From Bacillus sp. REN3 (GTDB taxonomy: Bacteria; Bacillota; Bacilli; Bacillales; Cytobacillaceae): 64,000 nucleotides of DNA. The notes under the pieces were generated by a model. That model was given only the letters and a program-made list of their open reading frames with translations, was not told where the DNA came from and searched no databases. The position numbers were made by a program, and so were the translations under genes. The stretch spans positions 1-64,000 of the forward strand of contig NZ_JAERSD010000003.1 in NCBI RefSeq assembly GCF_017912555.1, in the 5' to 3' direction. Of the stretch, positions 62,286 to 64,000 are shown piece after piece; positions within the stretch are counted from its first letter, which is position 1; each line of letters begins with the position of its first letter.

Positions 62286-63491
62286 ATGGGAAAAACTCAG
62301 GAGATTTCAGAGAAAAAACTGCTTGGGATTGCTGGACTTGGCTGGATGTTCGATGCGATGGACGTAGGCATCCTGTCCTTTATTATCGCTGCCCTGAAGG
62401 TGGACTGGGGTTTATCTGCCCAGCAAATGGGCTGGATTGGCAGCGTGAATTCAATCGGAATGGCGGTCGGCGCCCTTGTTTTCGGCTTGCTGGCAGACCG
62501 GATTGGCAGGAAAAATGTCTTTATCATTACATTATTGCTCTTTTCAGTCGGCAGCGGTATTTCTGCGATGGCGACGACATTATCATTCTTCTTGCTGTTG
62601 AGATTCCTGATTGGGATGGGACTTGGGGGAGAACTGCCAGTTGCTTCGACACTTGTATCGGAAAGTGTGCCGGCCGAGAAACGAGGCCGTGTCGTCGTAC
62701 TGCTTGAGAGCTTCTGGGCAGGAGGCTGGCTGATCGCCGCGCTGATTTCTTACTTTGTCATTCCAAAATTCGGCTGGCAAATGGCCTTGATCTTGAGCGC
62801 GCTACCAGCCTTTTATGCACTGTACCTGCGGATCAACCTGCCGGACTCGCCGCGCTTCCTAGCGGTTAAGAAGCAGGAAAGGCTGACCATCATGGAGAGC
62901 ATTGCCGAAGTTTGGTCACGTGAACATGTAAAGAGGACTGCGATGCTTTGGATTTTATGGTTTACCGTCGTGTTTTCTTATTACGGCATGTTCCTCTGGC
63001 TGCCCAGCGTGATGATCATGAAGGGTTTTACGCTCATCAAGAGCTTCCAGTATGTCTTGATTATGACACTTGCCCAGCTGCCTGGATATTTTACCGCAGC
63101 ATGGCTGATCGAAAGAGCGGGCAGGAAATTCGTGCTTGTAGCCTATCTGGTAGGGACGGCGCTCAGTGCCTATTTCTTCGGTACGGCCGATTCATTGGGG
63201 CTGTTGATCACAGCTGGAATCCTTTTGTCTTTCTTCAACCTGGGGGCATGGGGCGCGCTCTACGCGTACACACCTGAGCAGTATCCAACTACAATCCGCG
63301 GGTCCGGTGCCGGGATGGCAGCTTCATTCGGCCGTGTTGGCGGAATCATCGGGCCGCTGATGGTGCCTTATTTATCAGCCCAGGGATTATCGATCAATAT
63401 GATATTCACTGTCTTTTGTATCTCGATCCTGATCGGCGCCGCAGCCGTCCTGTTCTGGGGAAGGGAAACGAAGCAAACAGAGCTAGCCTGA
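62286..63491 (+). CDS. niaP: Niacin transporter NiaP (MFS, AAHS-like)
   Basis: A 401-residue, 12-helix MFS importer for nicotinate. From memory it is close throughout to B. subtilis NiaP (YceI): LGWMFDAMDVGILSFIIAALKV, SVNSIGMAVGALVFGLLADRIGRKNVFI, RFLIGMGLGGELPVASTLVSE, FSYYGMFLWLPSVM and FFNLGAWGALYAYTPEQYPTTIR. The Asp of helix 1 (FDAMD) typical of aromatic acid symporters is present. The ATG follows GCAGGAGG. A NiaR-like operator lies 90 bp upstream, supporting the assignment. It is a single gene. Confidence 0.92.
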   Translation: MGKTQEISEKKLLGIAGLGWMFDAMDVGILSFIIAALKVDWGLSAQQMGWIGSVNSIGMAVGALVFGLLADRIGRKNVFIITLLLFSVGSGISAMATTLSFFLLLRFLIGMGLGGELPVASTLVSESVPAEKRGRVVVLLESFWAGGWLIAALISYFVIPKFGWQMALILSALPAFYALYLRINLPDSPRFLAVKKQERLTIMESIAEVWSREHVKRTAMLWILWFTVVFSYYGMFLWLPSVMIMKGFTLIKSFQYVLIMTLAQLPGYFTAAWLIERAGRKFVLVAYLVGTALSAYFFGTADSLGLLITAGILLSFFNLGAWGALYAYTPEQYPTTIRGSGAGMAASFGRVGGIIGPLMVPYLSAQGLSINMIFTVFCISILIGAAAVLFWGRETKQTELA

Positions 63492-63615
63492 ACCTCTATT
63501 TGAAGCAACAGCCCGAAATCAGTCCTCTCGGATGAGCAAAAAATCCAGCATGGAAGAAAGCTTCCGGCTGGCCAAATTGGGATGATACCGGTGCAACGAG
63601 GATTAAAATTAGTCC

Positions 63616-64000
63616 AACTGGGATTAAAATTGCTTCAACTAGCAATAAAACGGGTCCAACTGGGATTAAAGTCGCTTCAACCAGCAATAAAACGGGTCCA
63701 ACTGGGATTAAGTTGCTTCAACCAGCAATAAAACGGGTCCAACTGGGAATAAAGTTACTTCAACAAGCAATAAAAAGGGTCTAACCGGGATTAAGTTGCT
63801 TCAACTAGCAATAAAAAGGGTCCAACCGGGATTAAAGTCGCTTCAACCAGCAATAAAACGGGTCCAACTGGGATTAAATTGCTTCAACTAGCAATAAAAC
63901 GAGTCCAACCGGGATTAAGTTGCTTCAACCAGCAATAAAACGGGTCCAACTGGGATTAAAGTCGCTTCAACTAGCAATAAAACGGGTCCAACTGGGAATA
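63616..64000. repeat. 42-bp tandem repeat array built of two 21-bp halves, running off the window
   Basis: At least nine units of the type AACTGGGATTAAAGTCGC plus TTCAACTAGCAATAAAACGG; unit length is 41-42 bp. Each unit is two related 21-bp halves (YYCAACTGGGATTAAA and YYCAACTAGCAATAAA). The reverse complement of a half resembles the 21-bp units at 29873-29960. The array continues past base 64000. Confidence 0.9.

Overview
The window reads as low-to-mid GC Bacillaceae chromosome (Bacillus sensu lato; gene content recalls Mesobacillus or Cytobacillus, but genus cannot be fixed by eye). The reasons are strong GGAGG ribosome sites with frequent TTG/GTG starts, and several neighbourhoods arranged as in Bacillus subtilis: a yvgK-like gene divergent from modAB, the ykoEDC thiamine-pathway importer, TetR plus paired SMR genes, ahpC-ahpF with a PerR box, niaP, ytoQ and mqo. 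No rRNA, tRNA, CRISPR array or intact prophage was seen.

Layout. 0-1.2 kb is mobile debris: the 3' end of a group II intron (end of its maturase ORF plus domains V/VI) and a decayed IS3-family transposase. 1.4-10.4 kb holds single genes (rRNA methyltransferase, DinB-like protein, two LysR regulators, MFS, HAD, GNAT, YeiH-type exporter, VOC protein). 10.8-13.3 kb is gdhA divergent from a GltC-type regulator. 13.6-19.3 kb carries PadR plus HAAS membrane protein, an SDR, YhhN, a TetR-controlled SMR pair and a LysM protein. 19.7-24.1 kb is mqo with a structured leader, then modAB and its divergent regulator with a phased operator. 24.2-28 kb is a TPP-riboswitch operon tenA-ykoE-ykoD-ykoC. 28.2-42.6 kb contains TauE, YtoQ, an aminotransferase, ahpCF, an MFS exporter, a LytTR regulator with a CoA-transferase, and a chemoreceptor.

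42.7-44.9 kb is the most notable locus: a ParM-type actin gene and a small downstream gene with ParR-like architecture, preceded by a roughly 170-bp array of short GTTTACA/TGTAAAC repeats. This resembles a plasmid type II (ParMRC) partition cassette, but it sits between ordinary housekeeping-type genes. 45-64 kb follows with MFS transporters (one broken by a single extra G in a G run), a DUF2243 pseudogene, a DadA-type oxidoreductase, a zinc metallopeptidase, a cupin, an ornithine-cyclodeaminase relative, two DsrE-type sulfur proteins behind a CstR-like operator, a diguanylate cyclase, an SGNH protein lacking its catalytic serine, an ECF sigma factor with a DUF4179 partner, a two-component system and niaP.

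The intergenic regions are rich in repeats: a 40-bp minisatellite of about 16 units (61.5-62.1 kb), 21/42-bp arrays at 29.9 and 63.6-64.0 kb that share a core in opposite orientation, a 20-bp array at 31.5 kb, and three structured dispersed elements (36.2, 46.8 and 53.2 kb). One near-consensus parS (Spo0J) site and one near-consensus Noc site are also present. All family assignments come from reading motifs; no database search was run.
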